From positions 1 to 64,000 of the forward strand of contig NZ_VTWH01000002.1 in assembly GCF_008369445.1 (NCBI RefSeq): DNA of 64,000 bases, in the 5' to 3' direction. This DNA comes from Aureimonas fodinaquatilis (lineage in GTDB: Bacteria > Pseudomonadota > Alphaproteobacteria > Rhizobiales > Rhizobiaceae). The position numbers and the translations under genes are program-made. A model generated the notes under the pieces. It searched no databases. It saw only the letters and a list, made by a program, of their open reading frames with translations, and had not been told where the DNA came from. This document shows, in pieces, positions 27,797 to 35,985 of the stretch; the stretch's first letter is position 1, and every line of letters starts with the position of its first letter.

Positions 27797-29083
27797 CTAT
27801 TCCTTGGGTTTGGGACCGCGAAATGTGTAGCCGGTCTCAATGGCATTATCGCCAAATTTTCCGCGCAGGATTTCCAGCGCTTCTTCTGCCTTGGCGCGTC
27901 TGGCCAGCCCTGCATCCAGCATATCGGGCGGATCTGCCAGATGGGCAGGTGCAAATTCGTTGCAGCCAATGCCCAGAAGCCGGAATTTGGTGCCGTCCAG
28001 TTCTTTCAGCAAAAGCTCCCGCCCATGGGCAAACAATCTATCGGCCAGCCGCGTCGGGTCGCTGAGCTTGCGGTTGCGCGTGCGGCTTTGAAACTGCGCA
28101 GTCTTGAGTTTCAGAACAACCGTTGTGCCTGCAAGTTCGGTTTTCTTCAAACGGCTGGCAACCTTTTCACAAAGGCGGCGCAGTTCCGGCAAAAGCTCGG
28201 ACGCGGTGGAAAGGTCGGCGTTAAACGTGGTTTCTGCTGAAATGCTCTTGGCTTCGGAATGCGGTGTCACCTGCCGATGATCAATTCCACGCGACAGCCG
28301 CCACAGGCGTTGCCCAATGACACCATATCGACGCATCAGATTTTCCTGCTCCATTTCCTGCAACTGGCCAATGCGGGTTATGCCATTTTCTCTCAGCGTC
28401 TTTTCCATTGCAGCGCCAACGCCCCAAATCGACGTGACCGGGCGCTGCGCCAGAAAGCTGAGTGTTTCCTCCCGTCCAATGACTGAAAAGCCTCGGGGTT
28501 TTTGCAGGTCCGATGCCAGCTTTGCCAGAAACTTGTTGTGCGAAAGCCCTATCGACACCGAAATTCGCAGATCCCGTTCAATTTCAAAGGCCAGACGTGC
28601 CAAAGACAAGGCCGGCGGTGCCTTGTGCAGCTTTTCTGTGCCAGAAAGATCAAGAAAGGCTTCGTCGATTGACAGCGGTTCGACCAGCGGTGTCAGCGTG
28701 CGCATTCTTTCCCGCACCTCACGCCCCACCGCCGCATATTTCGCCATGTCCGGGCGAATGATCGTGGCATGCGGGCAGAGTTTCAGGGCCTGAAACATAG
28801 GCATTGCCGAACGCACGCCAAAAATGCGCGCATTGTAGCAGCAGGTCAGAACAACCCCGCGTTGCCTGCCTCCAATAATCAAAGGTTTGTCTGCCAGATC
28901 GGGCCGGTCACGCTTTTCAACCGATGCGTAAAAGGCGTCGCAATCAATATGGGCAATCGCAAGATCAAACAGTTCGGCGTGGCGCAGAAGACGCGGGCTG
29001 CCACACTGGCCGCAACGCTGAGCAGACTGCAACTGCATGCTCAGACAATCGCGGCAAATGACTGCCTTTGCCTCCTGGTTCAT
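27797..29083 (-). CDS. dinB: DNA polymerase IV (Y family) with N-terminal zinc-ribbon-like segment
   Basis: 428 residues. The catalytic Y-family core starts at [17 protein letters not shown] with the acidic pair D and later [34 protein letters not shown] and the helix-hairpin-helix [13 protein letters not shown] follow. Before the core, residues 9-30 carry CRDC and CGQC, a CxxC/CxxC pair likely to bind zinc, which is seen in rhizobial DinB proteins but not in E. coli DinB. No LexA box was seen in the bases before the start. It is convergent with dnaE. Confidence 0.93.
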   Translation of the reverse strand: MNQEAKAVICRDCLSMQLQSAQRCGQCGSPRLLRHAELFDLAIAHIDCDAFYASVEKRDRPDLADKPLIIGGRQRGVVLTCCYNARIFGVRSAMPMFQALKLCPHATIIRPDMAKYAAVGREVRERMRTLTPLVEPLSIDEAFLDLSGTEKLHKAPPALSLARLAFEIERDLRISVSIGLSHNKFLAKLASDLQKPRGFSVIGREETLSFLAQRPVTSIWGVGAAMEKTLRENGITRIGQLQEMEQENLMRRYGVIGQRLWRLSRGIDHRQVTPHSEAKSISAETTFNADLSTASELLPELRRLCEKVASRLKKTELAGTTVVLKLKTAQFQSRTRNRKLSDPTRLADRLFAHGRELLLKELDGTKFRLLGIGCNEFAPAHLADPPDMLDAGLARRAKAEEALEILRGKFGDNAIETGYTFRGPKPKE

Positions 29084-29111
29084 CGACGTTCAGCCTCGTC
29101 CCGGTCAAAAA

Positions 29112-29777
29112 TCATGAAGTGTGCCCCAGCAACTGCCGGATCATTGTCTCTGCCTGCGGCCAGGTTCTGGCGCTTTGCACACCGGATGGAAGGGCTGGCA
29201 AATAGGGCCAGAACAGCTTGCTGGCCATGAAGTGCAGAAGGCCCGTATCCGGCGCACTGCGGCGCACCTCCGCCAGATTGGACGGCAGATCATCGACAAA
29301 TGCAATTGGTCCGGTCCAGAGCTGCGCCAGTTCGTGGATGACCGAGCCCTTTGGCCTTTCGGTCGCTATCATCGGAAAATTCAGGCCGGATGCATCGAGA
29401 TACTGACGCCGTCTGGCATGGTAGCTCGGCGTCATTGCCGTCAGAAAAACAATGTCGGCATGTTCGGACAGATTGGCCAGAGCGCTGGCTGCCCCCGGCA
29501 CAAGTGGCTGGCGCGTCTCCTGTTCGTCGTACAGCCGCATCACCAGTTGTTTCAGTTCATTGCCGCCAAGTGCCTGCCCGGTGGACATGGATTTTGCCGA
29601 ACCGGTGAGTTTGAACTCTTCCGGATGCAGCGTCGCGCCGTTTTCATTCAGAATTGAAACAAACGGGTCGATGAATTGCAGCACAACCTCATCAATATCC
29701 AGAACCAGAAGGTGCGGCTTCTCCGGTTTCAGCTCGGACAGGGCCGGGCCTGCTGTCACGGGTTTGCGATTGGCCAT
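29112..29777 (-). CDS. HAD-like hydrolase
   Basis: 221 residues with the HAD nucleophile motif VLDIDEVVL (D27 and D29). Motif II may be VFLTAMTPS, and motif IV IAFVDDLPSNLAEV. The substrate is unknown. Its ATG overlaps the stop of the DUF3572 gene by one base (TAATG), so the two are translationally coupled. Confidence 0.8.
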   Translation of the reverse strand: MANRKPVTAGPALSELKPEKPHLLVLDIDEVVLQFIDPFVSILNENGATLHPEEFKLTGSAKSMSTGQALGGNELKQLVMRLYDEQETRQPLVPGAASALANLSEHADIVFLTAMTPSYHARRRQYLDASGLNFPMIATERPKGSVIHELAQLWTGPIAFVDDLPSNLAEVRRSAPDTGLLHFMASKLFWPYLPALPSGVQSARTWPQAETMIRQLLGHTS

Positions 29778-30085
29778 TACTCGGCATCACCAAACACTTG
29801 CCGAAATGTCGCACGGGCAGCGCCGACAGTGGCCGGGCTGATATTGGCGAACTCGGCAAATTCCATCAAAGTCTTCTCATGCCCCATGATAAAATCCAGC
29901 AACCCGGCAAAAAAGGCCGGCTCTTGTGCTGCCTGCCGTAAATCTGCAACTGTGAGTCCTGAAAGGGCGAGAAAACGCTGCAACAATATCGGATCCTGCG
30001 CCAGAAATGTCAGCGCTGAAACGCCGATTTCCTGTGCTCCAGCACCGTTGGCGGTGTTGATGCGAGAATTGTCTGAATGAATCAT
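29777..30085 (-). CDS. DUF3572 family protein
   Basis: An all-helical protein of about 102 residues. AQEIGVSALTFLAQDPILLQRFLALSGL and LDFIMGHEKTLMEFAEFA match DUF3572, a family found next to divK in many Hyphomicrobiales. Function unknown. ATG 30085 was chosen over TTG 30091. Confidence 0.8.
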   Translation of the reverse strand: MIHSDNSRINTANGAGAQEIGVSALTFLAQDPILLQRFLALSGLTVADLRQAAQEPAFFAGLLDFIMGHEKTLMEFAEFANISPATVGAARATFRQVFGDAE

Positions 30086-30215
30086 AAACAAAGATCCGAA
30101 ATTTTGAACGTTGATCGATTCTCAATTCTTAAATGATATCAGGTTACGACTCGATGGCAGGATGCGTGAGAAACTCGCCTGTCCGCAACATCAGCACGGT
30201 AGTGGAGTTTTGCGG

Positions 30216-30584
30216 ATGTCGAAGACCGTAATGATCGTCGAAGATAATGAGCTTAATATGAAGCTGTTTCGCGATCTGATTGAAGCACATGGCTATGACA
30301 CCGTGCAGACGCGCAGCGGTTTGAAAGCTGTGGAGCTGGCGCGTGAAACGCGACCAGACCTGATTTTGATGGACATTCAGCTGCCCGAAATTTCCGGTCT
30401 GGATGTCACCAGAACCATCAAAGCCGACGCAGAGCTGAAATCGATTCCCATCATTGCCGTTACGGCATTCGCCATGAAGGGCGATGAAGAGAGAATCATG
30501 CAGGGCGGATGCGAGGCCTACATTTCAAAGCCCATTTCCGTGACGCGCTTCATCGAAACCATAAAACAGTTTCTTGGCGACTGA
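30216..30584 (+). CDS. divK: Single-domain response regulator DivK
   Basis: A 122-residue receiver with no output domain. It has acidic pocket VEDNE, phospho-acceptor D53 ([13 protein letters not shown]), T83 and K105 (YISKPIS). DivK relays PleC/DivJ signals to the CtrA pathway that controls polarity and division. In Caulobacter and rhizobia pleD normally follows; here it does not. Confidence 0.93.
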   Translation: MSKTVMIVEDNELNMKLFRDLIEAHGYDTVQTRSGLKAVELARETRPDLILMDIQLPEISGLDVTRTIKADAELKSIPIIAVTAFAMKGDEERIMQGGCEAYISKPISVTRFIETIKQFLGD

Positions 30585-30721
30585 AGCATTTCCTGCCGAA
30601 ACCGTTTTTCAGAGCGGCAAATGCACGCAATCAGACGGCCGGCAGCTTTGCAGGCGATCGAGAGATTTCACGAAACGCACCGCACATCCGGCCAGCAGCG
30701 ATTATGATGCCAGCACAAAAA

Positions 30722-30767
30722 ATCAGAGCATCAACGCCATTGAAAAAATTGGCGAAAATGCTCTGAT
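30722..30767. other. Nested inverted repeat between divK and rpmG
   Basis: ATCAGAGCAT (30722-30731) and ATGCTCTGAT (30758-30767) are a perfect 10-bp inverted repeat. An inner pair CGCCA/TGGCG (30735-30754) allows a two-part hairpin. No T run follows on either strand. It could be a bidirectional structure between the convergent divK and rpmG genes. Confidence 0.5.
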
Positions 30768-30799
30768 AATGCAGCTGTAAAAGCGCTGAAAGTCGAAGA

Positions 30800-30967
30800 T
30801 TACTTGATCTTCGCTTCCCGGAATTCAACGTGCTTGCGCGCAACCGGGTCGTACTTTGTCTTCACCATCTTGTCCGTCATGGTACGGCTGTTTTTGGTGG
30901 TGACATAGAAAAAGCCAGTGTCAGCGGTGCTGAGCAGCTTGATTTTAATGGTTGTAGCCTTCGCCAT
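30800..30967 (-). CDS. rpmG: 50S ribosomal protein L33
   Basis: A 55-residue protein beginning [21 protein letters not shown] and ending [18 protein letters not shown], the proteobacterial L33 without the zinc-binding cysteines. The start at 30967 removes an unrelated 16-residue upstream extension. Confidence 0.96.
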   Translation of the reverse strand: MAKATTIKIKLLSTADTGFFYVTTKNSRTMTDKMVKTKYDPVARKHVEFREAKIK

Positions 30968-31058
30968 AACGGTCAATCCATCTTGCAGGGGGGACCGGCA
31001 GAACGGAGTCCCCACCGCCGGTATTCAGCGGCGGACACTACTTAAACACAGCCGGAAG

Positions 31059-32240
31059 TCAAGGTCTGCGGCGTATTCTGGCAAGCCTGAACGCCATGAA
31101 AATAAAATATGCGGCAAACATACTGGCCAAGGACCATGCGAAACCGCTGGTTCCGAACACATCCATAGAGCCACCAATGAGCTGTGGCCCGATCAACATT
31201 CCCATTGAATAACAGAAAATGAACGCTGCATTGGCCGATGCCAGATCATGGCCCGACAGGCGAGAGCCCAGATGCGCAAGGCCTACGGTGTATAGACCAG
31301 CGACAACACCGCCCCACCCGAACAGCACAACGGCCATTGCCCACCAGCTACCGCTGATGAGCGGCAGGACCAATGAGCCTGCCAACCCTATTCCTGCGAA
31401 CAGCAGGAGGAGGCTGCGTCTGTCACGCACCCTGTCGCTGATAAGGCCAATGGGAATTTGCAATGCGACGCTGCCGAGCCCGACCGCCGTCAGCAATTGC
31501 GCGGCAGACGCTTCGTCCATGCCAAGCCTGCTGCCGAATATGGGAAACAGCGCAAAACCGCCAGCTTCCACTGCGCCAAACACCAGCACAGCACCGGTTG
31601 CAGCCGGAACAGAAAACAGGTGGCGGCGAAAGCCGGAGCCTTTGTGGGTTTTTGTCAGGGGTGGCTCTCGATTCCATGCCGCAATAAGTGGCACGGCAGA
31701 GGCGAGCAAAACGGATGCGCCAATGGCAAAGGGGGTGATGCCCTGGGAGCCAACCTGCGAAAAAACAAATGGGCCGGCGGCGAATCCGAGTGCCAGCGAT
31801 GTGGCGTAAATTCCGAGGATCAGCCCGCGCCGTTTTGGTGGCGCCGCCATGTTGATCCAGAATTCGGACAGGACAAACATGGTGGTGACGCTGAAGTGGA
31901 ACACCAGCCGCAGCAGTGTCCAGGCCAAAAGGGATGTAAAATAGTAGAAACCCAGTGCGGAAATCGCGGCAGCCAGAATGCAGATCAGCATGGTCAGCCG
32001 AACGCCCAGACGCCGGGCGATGGGCGTTGTCAGCGGGGTGGCCAGAATGGATGCCAGCCCGGCAACGGCGGTGTTGAAGCCAATGACGGTGGAGGAGAAG
32101 CCGCGCTGTTCCAGAATGACGCTGAGCAGCGGCAGGCCCAGGCCCAGAGCCACGCCGACAGCGGTTATGGATGCGATTGCCGCCCCCGCGCCAAGCCAAT
32201 CTACCGTATCTATTTCAAGGGACTTGTTATCACTGTTCAT
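31059..32240 (-). CDS. Major facilitator superfamily transporter
   Basis: A membrane protein of about 393 residues with 12 hydrophobic helices. The loop 2-3 region PIARRLGVRLTM and the central RNREPPL-type loop are seen. It resembles YcaD/YfcJ-like efflux MFS proteins often found next to rpmG in Hyphomicrobiales. Start uncertain: ATG 32240 is used, ATG 32261 and a longer frame to 32306 overlap a palindromic repeat. Substrate unknown. Confidence 0.82.
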   Translation of the reverse strand: MNSDNKSLEIDTVDWLGAGAAIASITAVGVALGLGLPLLSVILEQRGFSSTVIGFNTAVAGLASILATPLTTPIARRLGVRLTMLICILAAAISALGFYYFTSLLAWTLLRLVFHFSVTTMFVLSEFWINMAAPPKRRGLILGIYATSLALGFAAGPFVFSQVGSQGITPFAIGASVLLASAVPLIAAWNREPPLTKTHKGSGFRRHLFSVPAATGAVLVFGAVEAGGFALFPIFGSRLGMDEASAAQLLTAVGLGSVALQIPIGLISDRVRDRRSLLLLFAGIGLAGSLVLPLISGSWWAMAVVLFGWGGVVAGLYTVGLAHLGSRLSGHDLASANAAFIFCYSMGMLIGPQLIGGSMDVFGTSGFAWSLASMFAAYFIFMAFRLARIRRRP

Positions 32241-32256
32241 CGGATACGACTTTAAT

Positions 32257-32359
32257 GGCATTTCCCGTTGAGGCGGAATCGCTGGTACGGCAGGATAATG
32301 CGACAAACAAAGAGTGCAGAGCAGTTCAGTGGAACGAGAGATCGCATGAAACGCTCTAA
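32257..32359. repeat. Dispersed palindromic intergenic repeat, copy 3 (degenerate)
   Basis: GCATTTCCCGTTG, GATAATGCGACAAACAAAGAG and a terminal TGAAACGCTCTAA follow the family order, but the central palindrome is eroded. Confidence 0.55.
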
Positions 32360-32379
32360 AGCAGGTTTATGGCAAACTG

Positions 32380-33081
32380 TTAAATCAGGGCGCGGCAGAA
32401 TGCGCCATTTCGGCGGCGATGGAACACCATTGGATGCGTCGGGTCATAGAGCGCGCCGCTTTCCATTCTTTCAACCAGCGCCGCCAGAATGATGCGTGTG
32501 ATGTCAGCCAGAGGCTCTTCCGCCAGCCTTGGCAGCGACATCCACTCCACACTCGTCAACTCATTGGTCGGCAAGGCACCATCCGGGGTGTGCCAGGCAA
32601 TGCTGCGCGCGCTGACAGCAAAAAAACGCGTGTCGTATCGTCGGGGCAGGCCAGGGGGCGTGATGGCCCGAGCCACTGGCGTCAGCAGTTCCGGAGCGGG
32701 GATAACCGACGACTGGTTAAAGGGCTGCCATGCCGGACTGGCGGTCTCGAACTGACCTTTGTGGCCAATCATCACGCCGGTTTCCTCATAAGTTTCGCGA
32801 ATGGCAGCCAGAGCCAGGGCAACCGGGCGGGTGGCGGAGAAACGACGTGTGGTCTGGGCGGTTAGTCTTTCTTCTGCGGGCCCATCAAGTCGAAACTGCC
32901 GTGCCAGACGCAGATCTTCCGGGTCCACCCTACCGCCGGGGAATACGGTTTTTCCAGCCATGAAAATGTGGGTGTGTGCACGGCGACCAACCAGAATAAG
33001 CGGTTCTGAGCCGCGGTCATCGACGATAAACAGCGACGCAGCATCTCGAATGGCAGGTTTTGAAGTTGGTGCGGATGTCAT
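32380..33081 (-). CDS. Nudix hydrolase with an interrupted Nudix box
   Basis: 233 residues. FPGGRVDPED is the first part of the Nudix box and RETYEETGVMIG the second, separated by about 38 residues instead of seven. Such insertions occur in the NUDT19-like branch, which acts on CoA derivatives. It belongs to the conserved run with DUF983, rnr and topA. Confidence 0.83.
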   Translation of the reverse strand: MTSAPTSKPAIRDAASLFIVDDRGSEPLILVGRRAHTHIFMAGKTVFPGGRVDPEDLRLARQFRLDGPAEERLTAQTTRRFSATRPVALALAAIRETYEETGVMIGHKGQFETASPAWQPFNQSSVIPAPELLTPVARAITPPGLPRRYDTRFFAVSARSIAWHTPDGALPTNELTSVEWMSLPRLAEEPLADITRIILAALVERMESGALYDPTHPMVFHRRRNGAFCRALI

Positions 33082-33094
33082 GAACCTGTCCTAG

Positions 33095-33258
33095 AGCATT
33101 TCTCGTTGAAACGGTTACGTTTCAACGGCAAGACAATGCGACAAAACAAAGAGGCTGAGCATTTCTCGTTGAAACGGTCACGTTTCAAAGGCAAGACAAT
33201 GCGACAAAACAAAGAGGCTGAGCATTTCTCGTTGAAACGGTGACGTTTCAACGGCAGG
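33095..33258. repeat. Tandem array of 63-bp palindromic repeats
   Basis: AGCATTTCTCGTTGAAACGG begins at 33095, 33158 and 33221: two full 63-bp units and a partial third. The palindrome TTGAAACG/CGTTTCAA is centred on variable dinucleotides (TA, CA, GA). Units are joined by GCAAGACAATGCGACAAAAC. It is the same family as the single intergenic repeats elsewhere and fills the gap between the Nudix and DUF983 genes. Confidence 0.85.
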
Positions 33259-33283
33259 CAACTCCGCTCCGCTCCGGTGTTCG

Positions 33284-33724
33284 TCAATGCTGCTCTTTGC
33301 TGTTCTTGTCGAACCCATGCAACCGCAAGGCCCATTGCAGGGCGATGGTGGCACCTTTGACCGGCTGCATGAGGCCTATTGTCATGACTGTCGTTAATGG
33401 AACCCAGATGGCCAGGTGGCCCCACAAAGGCAAATCCAGCAACTGCTCCGCTGCCATGAACAGCGCCACGACAATATGCCCGACCACAAAAATGGTGATA
33501 TAGGGCGGCAGGTCATCGGCTCGCTGATGGTGGTAAACCTCACCACAGACCTGGCAATGATCCACACTGCGCAAAAAGCCCGAAAACAATCTGCCCTTGT
33601 TGCAATTCGGGCAACGGCACAAAAAACCACTCCACAAAGCTGGCATCAGCGGACGGGGGGCCCCTGCATCTGTCGCAGATTTCTCGCCGCCAAGCTGCAG
33701 AGTGATGTCACCTTTGTTGCTCAT
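33284..33724 (-). CDS. DUF983 family membrane protein
   Basis: 146 residues with two CxxC pairs (CRCPNCNKGRLF and CQVCG), likely a zinc ribbon, and then two hydrophobic helices. This is the DUF983 layout, of unknown function. Its ATG overlaps the rnr stop by four bases. Confidence 0.86.
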   Translation of the reverse strand: MSNKGDITLQLGGEKSATDAGAPRPLMPALWSGFLCRCPNCNKGRLFSGFLRSVDHCQVCGEVYHHQRADDLPPYITIFVVGHIVVALFMAAEQLLDLPLWGHLAIWVPLTTVMTIGLMQPVKGATIALQWALRLHGFDKNSKEQH

Positions 33725-35985
33725 CGGCCTTTCCTGCGTTTTTCCTTTGGCCTGTCACCCGGGCGGCGCAGTCGGCTTCTCGCTTTATGAAATGAGGCCG
33801 TTGCACCGGGCAATTTGCGCGGCTCGCTCAGCATTTCAAAGCGGATCGACCCGGCAAGCGGCACAGCTTCGACCAGCCGAACCATGACACTGTCGCCCAG
33901 CCGGAAGCCCAGATGGCTGCGCTGTCCGACCAGCATATGGCCCGCTTCGTCGTAATGATAGTAGTCATTGCCCAGGCTCGAAATCGGGATAAAGCCATCT
34001 GCGCCAAATGTTGGCAGTTGTACAAACAGGCCCGATTTCGTCACCCCGGTGATGCGCCCGGCAAATTCGTCGCCAACATGCTCTGCAAGATGATGAGCTA
34101 TCAACCGGTCCACCGTGTCGCGCTCTGCTGCCATGGCCCGCCGTTCGGCCTTTGAAATCGTGTCGGCGGTGCCTTCCATTGACGCTTCATCATCGGAACT
34201 CAGGCCGCCTTCGCCCAGCCCAAGGGCCTTGACCAGTGCCCGGTGCACAATCAAATCCGCGTAGCGGCGAATAGGCGAGGTGAAATGCGCGTAACGCGCA
34301 AGGTTCAGGCCGAAATGGCCGATATTCTCAACCGCATAAACTGCCTGGCTCTGAGAGCGCAGCACCACCTCATTCACCAGGCTTTCATGCTCGGTATCGC
34401 GAACATTTGCCAGTATATGGTTGAAATGCGCAGGCCGAAGGCTGCCGCTTTTGGCCAGAGGCATGTCCAGTGTGCGCAAAAAGTCACGCAACGCTTCCAG
34501 CCGTGCCATGGACGGAGCATCATGGGCACGGAATATCAACGCCTGATGCTTTTCCTCCAGTGTCTCGGCAGCGGCCACATTGGCCTGGATCATCATTTCC
34601 TCAATCAGGCGATGGGCATCCAGCCGCTCGGGAATAACAACCCTGTCCACCTTGCCGTCAGGCCGCAGCAATATTTTGCGCTCCGGCAGGTCAAGATCCA
34701 GCGGCTGACGGTGCAGCCTTGCCGTGTGCAGGGCCTGATAGGCTTCCCAAAGCGGGCGCAGCACATTTGCCACCATATCCGCGCTGACATCACCCTCAGC
34801 GCCATCCACCGCCGCTTGTGCCTGTTCATAGGACAGTCGCGCGTGGCTGCGCATCATGATCCGATGAAAATGGTGCCGGCGTTTGGAGCCATCCTTGCCA
34901 AACACCATGCGAACGGCGAGAGCAGGGCGGTCCACGCCCTCTCGCAGTGAGCAGAGATCATTGGAGATGCGCTCTGGCAGCATTGGCACAACGCGGTCCG
35001 GGAAATACACCGAATTGCCGCGCAGCAAGGCCTCCGCATCCAGTTTGGAACCGGGCCGCACATACCATGACACATCGGCAATGGCCACGGTGACGATGAA
35101 GCCGCCCGGGTTGGCAACGTCACTGTCCGGCTCTGCATAAACTGCGTCGTCATGGTCTTTGGCGTCGCGCGGATCAATGGTGATCAATGGCACATCGCGC
35201 CAGTCTTCACGGTGGTCCATCGTGGCAGCCGTGGCTTTTTCCGCCTCGTCCAGCACGGCCTGTGGAAAAACATACGGAATGGAATGAGCATGCAGGGCAA
35301 TGCTGGATATGGCGCGCTCGGTACCGAGCGAGCCGATGACCTCAACCACCCGAGCCGAAGGCAGCCCCGCACGTGCAACGCGGTGCGGCTCCACCTCCAC
35401 CAGATCGCCATCCTTGGCGCCGCCTGTCTCGTCGGGCGCAACTCGATATTCCAGTTGACGCCGTTCTACCGGCTCTATTCGCCCACCACCGAAATTGTTG
35501 CTGCGGAAAACGCCAAGGGCCGAGCCGCCGCGCTTTTCCAATACGCGAATGGTGCGAGCGGTCGGCCCATCCTCATTGTCATAATCAAAATGCGCAAGAA
35601 TTCGATCGCCAATTCCGGCGGTGTTGCCGCTGGTCTGAATAACCCTGAACCGTGGACGCGGGCCTCGTGCCTCTTCATCCCAGCCAGCAGGCTCTGCCAG
35701 AAGGCCGCCTTCATCATCGCGGTGGCGAATTTCCGCCACGCCGATCTTCGGCAATTCGCCCGGCGCAGAATAGTGCTTGCGCCCACCTTCCACCACGCCT
35801 TCAGATTGCAACTCGGCCAGAAGCGTTTTCAATTCGATACGCGCGCCGCCTTTGACGCCAAAGGCCTTGGCCAGATCCCGCTTCGTGGCGCGCCCGGGAT
35901 TTTCGGCAATAAAGCGCAGAATCGCCTCGCGGTTCAGTTCCGGCGCTTGCGGTTTGCCTCTATCCCGGCGTGCCATTTTGCTCAT
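33721..35985 (-). CDS. rnr: Ribonuclease R
   Basis: A 754-residue 3'-5' exoribonuclease. It has an N-terminal winged-helix region, cold-shock domains, an RNB catalytic block with the acidic cluster IDPRDAKDHDDAVY, and a C-terminal S1 domain (GRITGVTKSGLFVQL) with a basic tail. It overlaps the topA stop and the DUF983 start by four bases each, giving a tightly coupled topA-rnr-DUF983 unit. Confidence 0.96.
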   Translation of the reverse strand: MSKMARRDRGKPQAPELNREAILRFIAENPGRATKRDLAKAFGVKGGARIELKTLLAELQSEGVVEGGRKHYSAPGELPKIGVAEIRHRDDEGGLLAEPAGWDEEARGPRPRFRVIQTSGNTAGIGDRILAHFDYDNEDGPTARTIRVLEKRGGSALGVFRSNNFGGGRIEPVERRQLEYRVAPDETGGAKDGDLVEVEPHRVARAGLPSARVVEVIGSLGTERAISSIALHAHSIPYVFPQAVLDEAEKATAATMDHREDWRDVPLITIDPRDAKDHDDAVYAEPDSDVANPGGFIVTVAIADVSWYVRPGSKLDAEALLRGNSVYFPDRVVPMLPERISNDLCSLREGVDRPALAVRMVFGKDGSKRRHHFHRIMMRSHARLSYEQAQAAVDGAEGDVSADMVANVLRPLWEAYQALHTARLHRQPLDLDLPERKILLRPDGKVDRVVIPERLDAHRLIEEMMIQANVAAAETLEEKHQALIFRAHDAPSMARLEALRDFLRTLDMPLAKSGSLRPAHFNHILANVRDTEHESLVNEVVLRSQSQAVYAVENIGHFGLNLARYAHFTSPIRRYADLIVHRALVKALGLGEGGLSSDDEASMEGTADTISKAERRAMAAERDTVDRLIAHHLAEHVGDEFAGRITGVTKSGLFVQLPTFGADGFIPISSLGNDYYHYDEAGHMLVGQRSHLGFRLGDSVMVRLVEAVPLAGSIRFEMLSEPRKLPGATASFHKARSRLRRPGDRPKEKRRKGR

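Noticed and set aside
29084-29111. LexA box in front of dinB
   Set aside because: GTTC occurs near 29089, but seven bases later the sequence is TCCC rather than GTTC, so the direct repeat is not complete.
33078-33425. 115-codon minus-strand frame over the 63-bp array
   Set aside because: It is a repeat-driven open frame running into the DUF983 gene region; 63 is a multiple of three.
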